A stretch of 22,201 nt of DNA, from positions 1 to 22,201 of the forward strand of contig JAZDJJ010000017.1 of NCBI GenBank assembly GCA_043804035.1, written 5' to 3'. Origin of the DNA: JAZDJJ01 sp043804035. GTDB lineage: Bacteria; Bacteroidota; Bacteroidia; Palsa-948. The number at the start of each line of letters is the position of its first letter. Position 1 is the stretch's first letter. A program made the translations under genes and the position numbers. The notes below the pieces were generated by a model. That model was not told the origin of the DNA, ran no database searches, and was given only the letters and a program-made list of their open reading frames with translations. This document shows, piece by piece, positions 1 to 6,714 of this stretch.

Positions 1-31
1 TAACTCGTTTATATAAAGGGTTTTTATTTTA

Positions 32-84
32 AAAACCGTACAAAGCCACCCAAATCTGATAGGCTTTGTACAGTTTTGTTTTTT
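32..84. terminator. Intrinsic terminator (probably bidirectional)
   Basis: A 16-bp stem with one mismatch is formed by 32-47 and 62-77, with the perfect core GTACAAAGCC / GGCTTTGTAC around a 14-nt loop. It is flanked by A-rich sequence on the left and T-rich sequence on the right, so it could end transcription in both directions. The gene it serves on the left lies outside the window. Confidence 0.7.
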
Positions 85-120
85 ATTTGCCCTGTTTTAT
101 TTCTCATATTTTTAATTTAA

Positions 121-315
121 GGGCAGTTCTTAAAATACAAATAAACGTCATTGCGAAGGAGGAACGACTGAAGCAATCTGTTTTTTCATGTAGAAATTGA
201 GATTGCTTTCTGCTTCGTGCCTCGCAGTCGCAATGACGAAACAGATCTGCCTGTGCCGACTTGTCTGCGTGCGGACGCACAGGCAGAACACGGCAGACAG
301 GTTTGCGTAAGTCAT
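121..315. repeat. MITE-like repeat, copy A (CATTGCGA palindrome type)
   Basis: The left end is GGGCAGTTCTTAAAATA. Bases 146-238 form an imperfect palindrome that opens with CGTCATTGCGA, contains GAAGCAATCT and AGATTGCTTT, and closes with TCGCAATGACG. Bases 121-238 are about 95% identical to the reverse complement of 21441-21558 (copy B). Beyond 238 the two copies diverge: copy A continues into a GC-richer hairpin (TCTGCCTGTGC at 246-256 pairs perfectly with 277-287) and finishes at GCGTAAGTCAT (305-315), an end type also seen at 21609. There is no credible reading frame, so I regard it as non-coding. Confidence 0.75.
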
Positions 316-370
316 AAGAAAATAAAAAATTAAAATGGAGAATGGAAAATAAAAATTGGAGAATGAACTT
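315..370. repeat. Loose 7-bp-periodic AT-rich tract
   Basis: The A-rich stretch upstream of the lipid kinase can be cut into 7-mers: TAAGAAA, ATAAAAA, ATTAAAA, TGGAGAA, TGGAAAA, TAAAAAT, TGGAGAA, TGAACTT. TGGAGAATG occurs twice exactly 21 bp (3 x 7) apart, at 336-344 and 357-365. The units are degenerate. The call leans on clearer heptamer arrays elsewhere in the window; alone it could be low-complexity DNA. Confidence 0.4.
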
Positions 371-402
371 CGCATAAGATTTGTATCTGTCCGTATCTTT
401 TT

Positions 403-1275
403 ATGAAAAAAAAAATCTTATTTATCATCAATCCTATCTCAGGAGTTGGCAAGCATCAGATAGCAGAAAAACTTGTTACTGAAAATCTTGACCACAAAAA
501 TTTTGATTACGAATTTGCTTACACCAAAGCCGCCAAACATGCTATTGAACTTAGTAAAAAAGCCACAGAAGAAAATTTTGATGTAGTAGTTGCTGTGGGT
601 GGTGATGGTTCTGTTAATGAAATCGGAAAAAGTTTAGTGAAAACAAAAACTGCTCTTGCCATTCTGCCATGCGGATCGGGAAACGGAACAGCAAGACATT
701 TAAGGATTCCTGTCAATTTGAAAAAAGCGATGATGGTTATTAATCGGATGAAAATAAAATCCATTGATACTTTCTGTGTGAATGAAGAAACTGTTATCAA
801 TATAGCAGGCATCGGCTATGCTGCACATATTGCCCGTGAGTTTTCGGGATTTGGAAAGAGAGGTTTTTCTAATTATATAAAGATCGCTTTGCGCGATATG
901 TGGAAATATAAATCACAGATTTGTGAAATTGAATTTGATGGAAAAAAATTTGAACGCACTGCATTTATCATTGATATATGTAATGGAACACAGTGGGGAA
1001 ATAATGCTGTGATTGCTCCACATGCAAAAAATGATGATGGATTGCTTGACATATACATTATTAATGATTTTCCTTTCTATATATTTCCTGTTATGGCAAC
1101 ACGGCTTTTCACCCGCTCAATTCATCGTTCAGGATATGTGGAAATATATCGTGTGAAAGAAATTATTATTCGTCAAGAAAAGAGTTATGCACATCTTGAC
1201 GGAGAGCCAACAGAAACGGGAAATGAATTAAAAGTTAAAATAAATCCGGGTTCATTGAAAATGATTGTACCTTAA
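403..1275 (+). CDS. Diacylglycerol-kinase-family lipid kinase (YegS/DgkB-like)
   Basis: A 290-residue soluble protein with the hallmarks of the DAGK catalytic family, which phosphorylates lipid hydroxyls such as diacylglycerol or sphingoid bases using ATP. Seen: an N-terminal NPISGVGK (residues 10-17), the nucleotide-binding GGDGSVNE (66-73), GSGNG (91-95), the second-domain DDGLLD (211-216) and the C-terminal LDGE (265-268) expected of the acidic metal-site cluster. The length is normal for the family. The ATG at 403 gives a start with MKKKILFIINP, the usual beginning. No TAnnTTTG box of good quality stands immediately upstream; GTATCTTTTT at about 384-393 is a weak candidate. It is followed by 330 bp without a gene, so it is probably monocistronic. 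The lipid substrate cannot be read from sequence. Confidence 0.9.
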   Translation: MKKKILFIINPISGVGKHQIAEKLVTENLDHKNFDYEFAYTKAAKHAIELSKKATEENFDVVVAVGGDGSVNEIGKSLVKTKTALAILPCGSGNGTARHLRIPVNLKKAMMVINRMKIKSIDTFCVNEETVINIAGIGYAAHIAREFSGFGKRGFSNYIKIALRDMWKYKSQICEIEFDGKKFERTAFIIDICNGTQWGNNAVIAPHAKNDDGLLDIYIINDFPFYIFPVMATRLFTRSIHRSGYVEIYRVKEIIIRQEKSYAHLDGEPTETGNELKVKINPGSLKMIVP

Positions 1276-1373
1276 TAATTTCCCTCCGATATCAATCAGA
1301 TAACTGACGGATTTATTTTCTTTAATTTTTATTTTATATTCATTTTTTTAACAAAAAAAGATAATTAGCAAGG

Positions 1374-1466
1374 AAAATCGGAATATAAAATGAAGCAGGG
1401 GGTACTTTTACAAAATCTCATCCTTTTCATAGTGAACAATGTTGTGTTTGGTGTTTGGTCGGATAA
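1374..1466 (+). repeat. Dispersed intergenic repeat, copy 1 (TCGGA-ended)
   Basis: This 93-bp stretch, in the 330-bp gap after the lipid kinase, is roughly 80-85% identical to the reverse complement of about 6493-6583. Shared blocks include GTGAACAATGTTGTGTTT and TTTTACAAAATC. Its right end GTCGGATAA corresponds to the terminal inverted repeat GTCGGACAA of the other copy; its left part is decayed. An ATG-initiated frame (1390-1596) starts inside it but is not preserved in the other copy and resembles nothing, so it is not called as a gene. The rest of the gap holds only a promoter. Confidence 0.7.
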
Positions 1467-1494
1467 TAGCCAAAAAAATTATTTTTTAAAAATA

Positions 1495-1524
1495 TTTGCT
1501 TTATTAAAAAAATATTTACTTTTG
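1495..1524 (+). promoter_or_regulatory. Bacteroidota-type promoter for the TPR lipoprotein gene
   Basis: TTTG at 1495-1498 is followed after 18 bp by TACTTTTG at 1517-1524. This matches the TTTG / 19 bp / TAnnTTTG consensus of the Bacteroidota primary sigma factor and is the best complete promoter in the window. Transcription would start near 1530, leaving a leader of about 75 nt before the ATG at 1606. Confidence 0.65.
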
Positions 1525-1605
1525 CGTGTTTTCTATTTTGTAAACAAAAATAAAATGGATGACGAAAGAAACAAATTCATAAATTTTAATCCTTAATAAT
1601 TAATT

Positions 1606-3351
1606 ATGAAAAATCAATTACAGTACTTTGTTCTTGGCTTTCTTGCAGTTGCAGGACTTTCCTCTTGTGCCGGATTAGGAAAGATGATACAAAAAGCCAA
1701 CACGGTAACTTACAATGTAACACCTAGTCCGATGGAAATGCATGGTGATACAATCATCGTAAATGCAAGCGGAAAGTATCCTGAAAAATATTTCGGGAAA
1801 AATGTTACACTCACCATCACGCCAACTATTAAATACAATGGCGGAGAAAAAACTCTGAAACCCATTGAGGTGAGAGGTGAAAAAGTTAAAGATGGCAATG
1901 GAAAAATAGTAGCATATAAAGCCGGCGGAAGTTTTTCTTTCACGGATAAAACTGCTTACATTCCAGAGATGAAGAATTGTGATCTGGTTATAAAAATTAA
2001 CGGAAGGCAAAAGAAAAAAACAAAGGATTTTCCGGAAAAGAAAATTGGAGATGGCACCATCGTAACTTCATTGCTGGTGAAGAACGATGACCAGGCCATA
2101 ATGGTGAAAGGTGATTTTCAAAAAACTTTTCCCGTTACACATGAAACCCAAGTATTCTTTTTGATAAATGAAGATGCAATCCGTCCCTCTGAAATAAAAG
2201 GAGAAAATATGACGGCTACCAAAAAATTTATTAACGAGAAAAGAATGGACATGCATTTTATTTTTAAAAACGCCAATATTTCTGCTTATGCTTCTCCCGA
2301 TGGCGAACTTAACTTTAATGCCAACCTTGCTGAAGAACGTGCTAAAGCCACTACAAAATATTACATGAATGCTTCAAAAGAAAAAATGAAAGATAAATCT
2401 GATATGCTCACGGCAGCTATGGCAGAAACTTTTTATACTGTTGCTACTACTGCTGAGGACTGGGATGGTTTTAAATCTATGATGCAAGCATCAAGCATTA
2501 AAGACAAGGAACTCATTTTGAGAGTGCTGGAGATGTATGCAGATGGAGACAAACGCGAACAGGAAATTAAAAATCTTTCGGCTACTTACAATGAAATCAG
2601 AGACCAGATTCTTCCTAAACTCCGCAGAAGCATCATCACATGGAATTGCGAACAAAAGAGCCGTAGCGATGAAGAAATTTCTAAACTTGCCGCATCTAAT
2701 CCTGACAGTTTATCCATAGAAGAAATTCTTTATGCATCTACTTTAACAAATGATATGAATACCAAGTTGAATATTTTTAAAAATGCTGACAGAATGTATG
2801 GTAATAAGGACTGGCGTTGTCCTAACAATGTTGGCTATTGCAATATTATGTTTAACAAACCTATTGATGCTCAAACCGCATTGGAAAAAGCAAAAGGATT
2901 GTCGGCTGACAACCCAATAATAATGAATAATCTCGGTATTCTTGCACGTTGGAAAAACGATCGCAAAACAGCTATGGATTACTACAATAAAGCCGGTTCA
3001 GGTTCTGAAGTTAATCATAACAAAGGAATTATTGATATTCAAAATGGCAGTTATCCAAGTGCTATCAGTAACTTTGGTAGCGAATGTTCTTTCAACGCTG
3101 CTCTGGCAAAAGTACTTGGTGCAAATCCTGATGGAGCTCTTCAAACGCTTGACTGCAGTCCTGAAAAAGAATCTGCAATTACTTATTATTTGAAAGCAAT
3201 TGTTGGCGCACGGAAAAGTAATCCCGAACTGCTCATCAATAATTTAAAAATTGCTATCACTAAAGATGTATCTTTTAAGAACAAGGCAAAAGAAGATATG
3301 GAGTTCTTCAAATACCGCGACAATGCTGAATTTAAAGCGCTGATAAATTGA
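1606..3351 (+). CDS. TPR lipoprotein with OmpA-like segment
   Basis: A 581-residue predicted lipoprotein. The signal peptide ends in the lipobox LSSC with the lipidated cysteine at residue 21, so it is probably anchored in the outer membrane. Residues about 40-200 look beta-rich and basic. Residues 224-250 carry ISAYASPDGE, then N and LAEERA, the pattern of OmpA-like domains in Bacteroidota proteins (the YASPDG/N/LAxxRA signature). The region from about 430 to 525 has helical TPR-like units with A-x-x-x-Y/A-x-x-A spacing. Such proteins are usually structural or scaffold parts of the envelope; a specific role cannot be assigned. It has its own good promoter and a strong terminator, so it is monocistronic. 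Confidence 0.75.
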   Translation: MKNQLQYFVLGFLAVAGLSSCAGLGKMIQKANTVTYNVTPSPMEMHGDTIIVNASGKYPEKYFGKNVTLTITPTIKYNGGEKTLKPIEVRGEKVKDGNGKIVAYKAGGSFSFTDKTAYIPEMKNCDLVIKINGRQKKKTKDFPEKKIGDGTIVTSLLVKNDDQAIMVKGDFQKTFPVTHETQVFFLINEDAIRPSEIKGENMTATKKFINEKRMDMHFIFKNANISAYASPDGELNFNANLAEERAKATTKYYMNASKEKMKDKSDMLTAAMAETFYTVATTAEDWDGFKSMMQASSIKDKELILRVLEMYADGDKREQEIKNLSATYNEIRDQILPKLRRSIITWNCEQKSRSDEEISKLAASNPDSLSIEEILYASTLTNDMNTKLNIFKNADRMYGNKDWRCPNNVGYCNIMFNKPIDAQTALEKAKGLSADNPIIMNNLGILARWKNDRKTAMDYYNKAGSGSEVNHNKGIIDIQNGSYPSAISNFGSECSFNAALAKVLGANPDGALQTLDCSPEKESAITYYLKAIVGARKSNPELLINNLKIAITKDVSFKNKAKEDMEFFKYRDNAEFKALIN

Positions 3352-3369
3352 TATCATCACTAATTCATG

Positions 3370-3404
3370 AAAAGCCCAGACGATACTGTTTGGGCTTTTT
3401 TTTT
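3370..3404 (+). terminator. Intrinsic terminator after the lipoprotein gene
   Basis: A 12-bp stem (3370-3381 with 3388-3399, one G-T pair, core AGCCCAGAC) with a 6-nt loop runs directly into a T tract ending at 3404. It lies 19 bp past the stop at 3351. The A-rich left arm lets it also serve the convergent minus-strand gene ending at 3462. Confidence 0.85.
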
Positions 3405-3461
3405 GATGAATATAGAATGTTGAATTTCCAATGTAGGATTTTTCATGCAACTATTGAGAAG

Positions 3462-4022
3462 TTATATTTTATCGTAGGAAAGAAAATGAATATAACATAA
3501 ATGCCACAATACAATCCCCACACTCACCGAAATATTTAACGAATGTTTCATTCCCGCTTGTGGAATTTCTATGCAACCATCACAAGCATCAATTACTTTT
3601 TGTTGAACACCATCTACTTCGTGTCCAAATACTAAAGCCATTTTATTGTCAGTTGTTAATTGTTGGTTATGCGTTACCCACTCACAGAGATTAATACTTC
3701 CTTCCGCTTGTTCCACAGCATAAACTTTATATCCTGATTTTTTCAAACCATCCACAGCATCCAAAGCCGATTCTAAATATTTCCACGATACAGTTTCTGT
3801 AGCACCGAGAGCTGTTTTCAAAATCTCACGATGAGGCGGATGTGCAGTAATTCCACAGAGCAATAATGCTTCAATTAAAAAAGCATCTGCTGTGCGAAAC
3901 ACCGAGCCGACATTGTAAGCACTTCGTACATTATCCAAAATTACAATAACGGGATTTTTTTTTGCTTCACGGAATTCTTCAATTGTTTTCCGATTCAATT
4001 CTTCATTTGTAAGTTTTTTCAT
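3462..4022 (-). CDS. SpoU/TrmH-family RNA 2'-O-methyltransferase
   Basis: A 186-residue knotted (SPOUT-class) methyltransferase that would transfer methyl from SAM to a ribose 2'-OH in tRNA or rRNA. All three SpoU motifs are visible: motif 1 with N31, R33, S34, NVGS (37-40) and FRTADA (42-47); motif 2 with LVFGHE (130-135) and GV; motif 3 IPQAGMKHSLNISVSVGI (153-170), which forms the knot and binds SAM. There is no N-terminal RNA-binding extension, so it is the short form. Its ATG overlaps the TGA of the upstream aquaporin gene (ATGA), suggesting translational coupling. Residues 117-127 (THNQQLTTDNK), just before motif 2, look like an insertion and are encoded by a 7-bp-periodic tract. The exact target nucleotide is unknown. 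Confidence 0.92.
   Translation of the reverse strand: MKKLTNEELNRKTIEEFREAKKNPVIVILDNVRSAYNVGSVFRTADAFLIEALLLCGITAHPPHREILKTALGATETVSWKYLESALDAVDGLKKSGYKVYAVEQAEGSINLCEWVTHNQQLTTDNKMALVFGHEVDGVQQKVIDACDGCIEIPQAGMKHSLNISVSVGIVLWHLCYIHFLSYDKI
3643..3670. repeat. Heptamer tract inside the methyltransferase gene
   Basis: On the plus strand four consecutive 7-mers, TTATTGT, CAGTTGT, TAATTGT and TGGTTAT, share the pattern nnnTTnT. They fall in the coding region between the two halves of the SpoU domain and encode about residues 117-127 of the methyltransferase. The repeat is degenerate, but the periodicity is constant over 28 bp. Confidence 0.5.
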
Positions 4023-4675
4023 CGTTCATTTTTTATCTCCTCACAATTTTTATCGAAAAATTTGTAAACAATTCCGGCAATTGCGCCTCCAATGAATGGT
4101 CCAGATATATAAATCCACAGGTGCTGAACAGGATGACACGGGCAAGTTCCCCAAATAGTATCTATCAAAATGGGTCCTAATCCAACTGCCGGATTAAATA
4201 CACCGCTTGAAATGGAATTTCCTGAAATGAAACCAGCAATCACAATAAGTCCAATGACAAAACCATTATATCCTGATTTTTTTTTTGATGTGGAAACCGA
4301 TAGCACTGCTAATGCCCATGCAAAAGTAAAAACTACTTCTATGGCAAGTGGTTTGAGGACGTTGATTTCTGTATTTGGTTTTGGTACGCCAATGTTTTTT
4401 CCCCAGACAAGATAAAAACAATATGCCGCAACAAAAGCACCAATCACCTGAACTGCCATGTAAATCATGGAATTTTTTATGTTAATCTTTTTTCGGATAA
4501 GCATTGCAAGTGTTACTGCAGGATTGTAATGCGCACCGGAAATATTTTCTCCAATATATACCATTGCTATCAGCATAGAACCAATAGCAAACGGAGCGAG
4601 ATAGTTTCCACTGGTAAAACAAATTACAAAAACCAGAAAGAATGTCCCGATAAATTCTATAAGATATTTGTTCAT
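4019..4675 (-). CDS. Aquaporin / MIP-family channel
   Basis: A 218-residue membrane protein of the major intrinsic protein family, which conducts water or small neutral solutes such as glycerol. It begins with the family's typical EFIGTFFLVF in helix 1 and has both half-helix signatures: HYNPAVTL (NPA at 51-53) and FNPAVGLGP (NPA at 161-163), plus the C-terminal HLWIYISGPFIGGAIAG helix. Length and helix count fit the family. Oddity: the residue after the second NPA, normally the arginine of the selectivity filter, is V164. The upstream ZIP gene begins 42 bp away on the same strand and the methyltransferase gene overlaps its stop codon, so the three may be co-transcribed. The solute is uncertain given the altered filter. 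Confidence 0.9.
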   Translation of the reverse strand: MNKYLIEFIGTFFLVFVICFTSGNYLAPFAIGSMLIAMVYIGENISGAHYNPAVTLAMLIRKKINIKNSMIYMAVQVIGAFVAAYCFYLVWGKNIGVPKPNTEINVLKPLAIEVVFTFAWALAVLSVSTSKKKSGYNGFVIGLIVIAGFISGNSISSGVFNPAVGLGPILIDTIWGTCPCHPVQHLWIYISGPFIGGAIAGIVYKFFDKNCEEIKNER

Positions 4676-4716
4676 TGAAATGATGTATAAAGATATTTTA
4701 AAATTTCATTTTCAAT

Positions 4717-5421
4717 TTAAATTAAAGCTGCTGCCATCCCAATAAGAATGGTAAAAAATCTCAGTGAGTTAAACCGATGTTCTTCTTCTGACTCAAAGAG
4801 GATGGTAGTGGAGACGTGAAGAAAAATTCCAACAACTATTCCCATTATTTTATTATTGAATCCTTCAATGGAAGAAAAAATATTTCCTTCCAGAAATGTA
4901 TTTGTCATTGTGCCAAGCGGAGTCATTAGTGCAAAGATAATAAGCCATAAAAACGCTTTTTGTCTACTGATGTTAGAAGAAAGGAGCATACTCATCAGTG
5001 CGATAGCAATAGGAATGTTGTGTAAAATAATTCCTAAGAATAACGAACGTCTTGTTTCATTCATTTCTCCTGCGAGAGGCATCCCTTCCAGAAAAGAATG
5101 AACAGAAAGCGACAGCATCATCGTAACAGGAAAGGCAGATTCAGAATTCTTGTGAATGTGAATGTGTCCGTGTTCAATTCCTTCCGAAAAAAATTCAAGA
5201 AAGATTTGCAGAAGAAACCCTATTAAAATATAAATTCCTGTTTGAATGGATGAGTTAGTATAAATTTCAGGAATGAGGCGAAGAATAGTGATGGCAAAAA
5301 GATAAGCCCCGCTGAATGACAAAATAAGTTTGAGGGCTTTGCTTCCAAATTTAAAAAACAGAACACTGCATCCGCTTAGGAGAGCCATTACAAAAAGTAA
5401 TATAGAAAACAGAATCAGCAT
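4717..5421 (-). CDS. ZIP-family divalent metal transporter
   Basis: A 234-residue inner-membrane protein with about eight hydrophobic segments. Metal-site signatures of the ZIP family are present: HSFLEG (H108, E112) in helix IV and HNIPIAIAL (H134, N135) in helix V. A histidine-rich loop (EHGHIHIH, 83-90) lies between helices III and IV, as is typical, and C-terminal H202/E210 may also take part. It would import zinc, iron or a similar ion into the cytoplasm. It is the first gene of a probable three-gene minus-strand run with the aquaporin and the methyltransferase; no functional link between them is obvious. The ATG at 5421 gives a start directly into helix I. Confidence 0.88.
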   Translation of the reverse strand: MLILFSILLFVMALLSGCSVLFFKFGSKALKLILSFSGAYLFAITILRLIPEIYTNSSIQTGIYILIGFLLQIFLEFFSEGIEHGHIHIHKNSESAFPVTMMLSLSVHSFLEGMPLAGEMNETRRSLFLGIILHNIPIAIALMSMLLSSNISRQKAFLWLIIFALMTPLGTMTNTFLEGNIFSSIEGFNNKIMGIVVGIFLHVSTTILFESEEEHRFNSLRFFTILIGMAAALI

Positions 5422-5461
5422 TCAGAATATTTTTTTCTCTGCAAGAATTTTAAATCATTCG

Positions 5462-5469
5462 CAAAACTA
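5462..5469 (-). promoter_or_regulatory. Probable -7 box of the ZIP/aquaporin/methyltransferase run
   Basis: On the minus strand TAGTTTTG matches TAnnTTTG. The expected start site near 5456 leaves a leader of about 35 nt to the ATG at 5421. The -33 region has only a TTT, so the promoter is incomplete. Confidence 0.4.
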
Positions 5470-5751
5470 CTTTTTTATTATACTACGAAAATTTTATCAG
5501 TAATTTTGAATCCGTGAAATTAGTATTTCTTACATTGTTGTTTGAGTTTGTAAAATAAAAATTCCTCTCCGAAAAAATCAAAGAAAGATTGATAAAAGTC
5601 GAAAAAATATTTTTAAAGAAATCATTTGCGATTACAGAGAGAAAATTCTGGGGCAAGAGTATTTTTTGGAGATATTTTCTCTAATGCGTTATATGGAGTT
5701 ATGCAGAGCATTTTAAAACAAATATAAAATAAGGATAAAATAAATTTATTA
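5470..5751. other. Intergenic stretch without recognisable gene
   Basis: AT-rich DNA between the ZIP gene and the broken hepT. I see no open frame with coding character, no RNA gene and no good terminator. A short inverted repeat (AGAGAAAAT at 5638-5646 and ATTTTCTCT at 5674-5682) is the only structure and may be chance. Confidence 0.5.
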
Positions 5752-6102
5752 TCACCAAATAATTTTTTTCAGTTTATTTGAAATTTTTACTTTGAGCGGA
5801 GTTATTTCCGATTCAATAGTTGCCCAAACAATTTCATCTTTTATCCGATAATATCCATGAACCAATACGTGACGCATTGCAATTATGTCCTTCCATTCAA
5901 TGTCATGATTTTTCTTTTTAAAATCCGTTGAAAGCAAGTAGGCGGCTTCGCCAACGATTTCTAAATTTTTTATGACGGCAAATTTTAATATCTTATTTTT
6001 CTTAAAATCTTTGAGTTATTTCTCTTTCGTGAACTCTATGATATTATCAATTGCTTCAATAATATGAAGCAATCGTTCTTTATCTTTTGGCTTTTCTCTC
6101 AT
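5752..6102 (-). pseudogene. hepT: HepT-like toxin with in-frame nonsense codon
   Basis: Reading the minus strand from the ATG at 6102-6100 gives a HepT (DUF86, HEPN RNase) frame of 116 residues ending at 5752, but codon 29 (6018-6016) is TAA. Before it the frame reads MREKPKDKERLLHIIEAIDN and on to FTKEK; after it LKDFKKNKILKFAVIKNLEI, then VGEAA and later RHVLVHGYY. The last is the RX4HXY catalytic motif (R77, H82, Y84). Everything else is in one frame with family-typical sequence and length, so one base substitution would restore it. The start overlaps the end of mntA by 23 bp, as usual in this module. A TTG at 5937 could restart translation, but the product would lack the N-terminal helices. 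Recoding or a sequencing error cannot be excluded. Confidence 0.85.
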
Positions 6103-6385
6103 AAATTAAAATTTTATCGGCATCCGCATTTTTAACTGCAAAATGTTTTAATTGTCCTTCTTCCACCAAATCAATTTTTCTTCCTGTAATCATAGAAAGT
6201 TCATTCATCAAGTGAATATATTTTAATAAAGTTATTCTGACTTTTGGAGAAAATTTTACTAAAATATCTATATCGCTTTTTTTCGATTCTTCTTCTCGTG
6301 AATAAGAGCCAAATATCCATGCCCGATCAATCGGCTGGTGGGCAAAATAATTAGATATTTTATTTAAAACTTTTTTTCGTTCCAT
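6080..6385 (-). CDS. mntA: MntA-like nucleotidyltransferase antitoxin
   Basis: A 101-residue minimal nucleotidyltransferase. It carries the GS-X10-DXD active site: G26-S27, then D38-I39-D40, in the context WIFGSYSREE and SDIDILV. A third acidic residue is probably D77 or a neighbour in KIDLVEE. In characterised MntA/HepT pairs the antitoxin AMPylates the tyrosine of the HepT RX4HXY motif and so blocks its RNase activity. Here the partner frame follows directly and overlaps by 23 bp, but it is interrupted. The antitoxin itself looks intact. A TACGTTTG box at 6423-6416 would place the start site about 25 nt upstream of the ATG. Confidence 0.9.
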   Translation of the reverse strand: MERKKVLNKISNYFAHQPIDRAWIFGSYSREEESKKSDIDILVKFSPKVRITLLKYIHLMNELSMITGRKIDLVEEGQLKHFAVKNADADKILIYERKAKR

Positions 6386-6415
6386 ACTACATACTAAACT
6401 TTATTCAAACGTACA

Positions 6416-6445
6416 TAAAATTTTCAATTACACATTAACCGTATA
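6416..6445 (-). repeat. 30-bp dispersed repeat carrying a -7 box, copy 1
   Basis: Matches 9747-9776 at 29 of 30 positions, in the same orientation. Read on the minus strand it ends in TACGTTTG (6423-6416), a TAnnTTTG match well placed to transcribe mntA-hepT. No proper -33 element is seen 19 bp upstream. Confidence 0.65.
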
Positions 6446-6491
6446 AAAATCAAAAAGGATTTATAGAAAAAAGATAGATAAAATAACACTG

Positions 6492-6629
6492 TTGTCCGAC
6501 TAAACACAAAAACACAACATTGTTCACTAAGAAAAAGATGCGATTTTGTAAAACACACCCCCTACTTCATTTTATCTTCCGATTTTCATAGATAAAAACA
6601 TATTTTATTTAACTACTTTTGTCGGACAA
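6492..6629. mobile_element. 138-bp MITE-like element, copy 2 of the TCGGA-ended repeat
   Basis: Perfect 9-bp terminal inverted repeats (TTGTCCGAC at 6492-6500, GTCGGACAA at 6621-6629) bound this stretch. Its left two thirds match the reverse complement of 1374-1466 at about 80-85%. There is no reading frame of note. It occupies most of the 329-bp gap between mntA and the aminotransferase gene. The size, short terminal repeats and absence of coding fit a miniature element moved in trans, but no target duplication could be confirmed. Confidence 0.6.
6614..6621 (+). promoter_or_regulatory. Candidate -7 box for the aminotransferase gene, at a repeat end
   Basis: TACTTTTG matches TAnnTTTG and directly precedes the terminal repeat GTCGGACAA of the element at 6492-6629. 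A start near 6627 would give a leader of about 88 nt. No TTG is present 19 bp upstream, so support is partial. Confidence 0.4.
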
Positions 6630-6714
6630 TAATGTATTTCTTATTAGTATTATATTAGTTGATGAATAGTTGCAAAATTCTTTCACAAATGTCAACAATT
6701 TTTTATTTGTTTGT

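Noticed and set aside
148..375. 75-codon minus-strand frame in the first intergenic region
   Set aside because: It lies across the CATTGCGA palindrome and the heptamer tract; the translation is only a reading of repeat DNA.
1390..1596. 68-codon plus-strand frame between the lipid kinase and the lipoprotein gene
   Set aside because: It starts inside a dispersed repeat whose other copy does not conserve the frame, overlaps the lipoprotein promoter and has no protein-like character.
5752..5937. A separate 61-residue gene starting at TTG
   Set aside because: It is the C-terminal half of the broken hepT; the conserved frame continues upstream to the TAA and beyond to the ATG at 6102.
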